A stretch of 42,705 bases of DNA from an uncultured Bacteroidales bacterium (lineage in GTDB: Bacteria > Bacteroidota > Bacteroidia > Bacteroidales > UBA4417), in the NCBI GenBank assembly GCA_903913645.1, contig CAIWMA010000381.1:1-42705 (forward strand), read 5' to 3'. Shown one piece after another: positions 41,929 to 42,705 of this stretch (within the stretch, counting starts at the first letter, position 1; every line of letters begins with the position of its first letter). The notes beneath the pieces were generated by a model that was not told the DNA's origin, did no database searches, and was given only the letters and a program-made list of their open reading frames with translations. A program made the position numbers and the translations under genes.

Positions 41929-42705
41929 TCAAATGCCATAAATGCATTCCCTTTCCAGGAAAGTACTTAAGAGTAAACACAACTCTTCCGGCGCATCAGC
42001 ATGAACCCAGTGCGATGCCCCGGAAATTGTTTTTATAACGGCTTCCGGAAACATGCTCTTAATCAGTGGTATATCTTCATCCAGGACATAATCGGAATTC
42101 CCGCCGCGAACAAATAAAGCTGGTCCTTTATACTGACTTTCGCTTCTGATGCCATCAAACAACAGGTCCATGCTTTGATTTATTGCTTCTAGGTTGAGTC
42201 GCCAGGCGAGTTTCCCATGGAGTTTATAATAAAGGTTTTTCATTATAAACATCCGTACCCGGGAATCGGAAATTTTTGTGTCCAGGATTTTCTCCACTTC
42301 ACCGCGTGTAGTAACTTTTTCCAGATCAATGCTCATCATCTGGCTTATAACCTGTGTATGAGTAAGCCTTTCAGGATATTTTCGTGGGCTGATATCAATA
42401 ACTGCTAATTTCTTGACCTTTCCAGGATTCTCGAGCGCATAAGTCATAGCTACTTTTCCACCCATGGAATGACCTATTAAAACAGGATTTTCTATCTGAT
42501 GTTCTTCGATAAACTCAGCCAGATCATCAGCCATTGCCGGGAAACTATGCAATGGCGTGTGCGGCGATTGCCCATGGTTCCTTAGATCGGGGACGAACAC
42601 ATGAAACTGATCGGCTATGCGACGGACTACTGTAACCCAGTTATCGCTCTGCCCGAAAAGTCCGTGCAAAATAATAGCCGGTTGTCCTACGCCGAATTCG
42701 CGGTA
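41929..42705 (-). CDS. alpha/beta hydrolase (partial, N-terminus beyond right edge)
   Basis: This is a cytoplasmic serine hydrolase of the YbfF/esterase type. The reverse strand stays open to the window edge, giving 259 codons; the edge part reads REFGVGQPAIILHGLFGQ, the normal strand before the oxyanion HG motif, so an internal start at the TTG of that motif is not real and the true start lies outside. The nucleophile is in GHSMGG, the acid probably in RGGNSDYV, and the base in GASHWVHAD. DLRNHGQSPH is a family motif. The substrate is unknown, possibly acyl-CoA or small esters. It converges on the toastrack gene; the gap of about 250 bases holds that gene's terminator. Confidence 0.88.
   Translation of the reverse strand, partial: YREFGVGQPAIILHGLFGQSDNWVTVVRRIADQFHVFVPDLRNHGQSPHTPLHSFPAMADDLAEFIEEHQIENPVLIGHSMGGKVAMTYALENPGKVKKLAVIDISPRKYPERLTHTQVISQMMSIDLEKVTTRGEVEKILDTKISDSRVRMFIMKNLYYKLHGKLAWRLNLEAINQSMDLLFDGIRSESQYKGPALFVRGGNSDYVLDEDIPLIKSMFPEAVIKTISGASHWVHADAPEELCLLLSTFLERECIYGI

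Overview
The window comes from a member of the Bacteroidota. It has two SusC/SusD outer-membrane pairs, a hybrid two-component sensor/regulator fused into one protein, two proteins ending in a type IX secretion sorting domain (the sequence around NYPNPF), and promoter motifs of the TAnnTTTG type. I cannot name the genus. I see no rRNA, tRNA, CRISPR array, transposase or phage gene.

Bases 1-4235 (minus strand): a cytoplasmic sugar-phosphorolysis module. Gene order is a uridine-kinase-like P-loop kinase, a GH13_18 phosphorylase of the sucrose phosphorylase type, a lipoprotein solute-binding protein, and an ABC permease cut by the left edge. ABC sugar import is unusual next to SusCD systems. The phosphorylase acceptor loops differ from textbook sucrose phosphorylase, so the exact alpha-glucoside is open.

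Bases 4531-10449: a susC/susD pair (minus) with its terminator, and a divergent LacI-family regulator. Between them is a perfect CACAAACGTTTGTG operator, and a similar block recurs in front of the next regulator.

Bases 10690-27593: a fructan/sucrose/raffinose utilisation locus. A hybrid two-component regulator with a periplasmic sugar-binding sensor (plus) faces a minus-strand gene series: MFS sugar porter, fructokinase, susC, susD, GH32, thioredoxin-like protein, GH36 alpha-galactosidase, GH32. The content resembles the Bacteroides thetaiotaomicron fructan locus controlled by BT1754, with an added alpha-galactosidase that would suit raffinose-family sugars. An 18-bp perfect hairpin separates susCD from the hydrolases.

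Bases 27971-31101: a two-gene electron-transfer unit, the most unusual part of the window. It consists of a Rieske iron-sulfur protein and a 905-residue protein in which a seven-helix cytochrome b (b6 plus subunit IV topology) is fused to a c-type domain with twelve heme motifs. The quinol-site PEWY motif reads GPWY.

Bases 31204-42705: mostly housekeeping and envelope genes. They are a TauE/SafE transporter, mobA, a long QueA-type protein, two T9SS-secreted proteins (one built of five ~166-residue repeats), tatC, a PspC protein with a LiaF/toastrack-like partner, and an alpha/beta hydrolase cut by the right edge.
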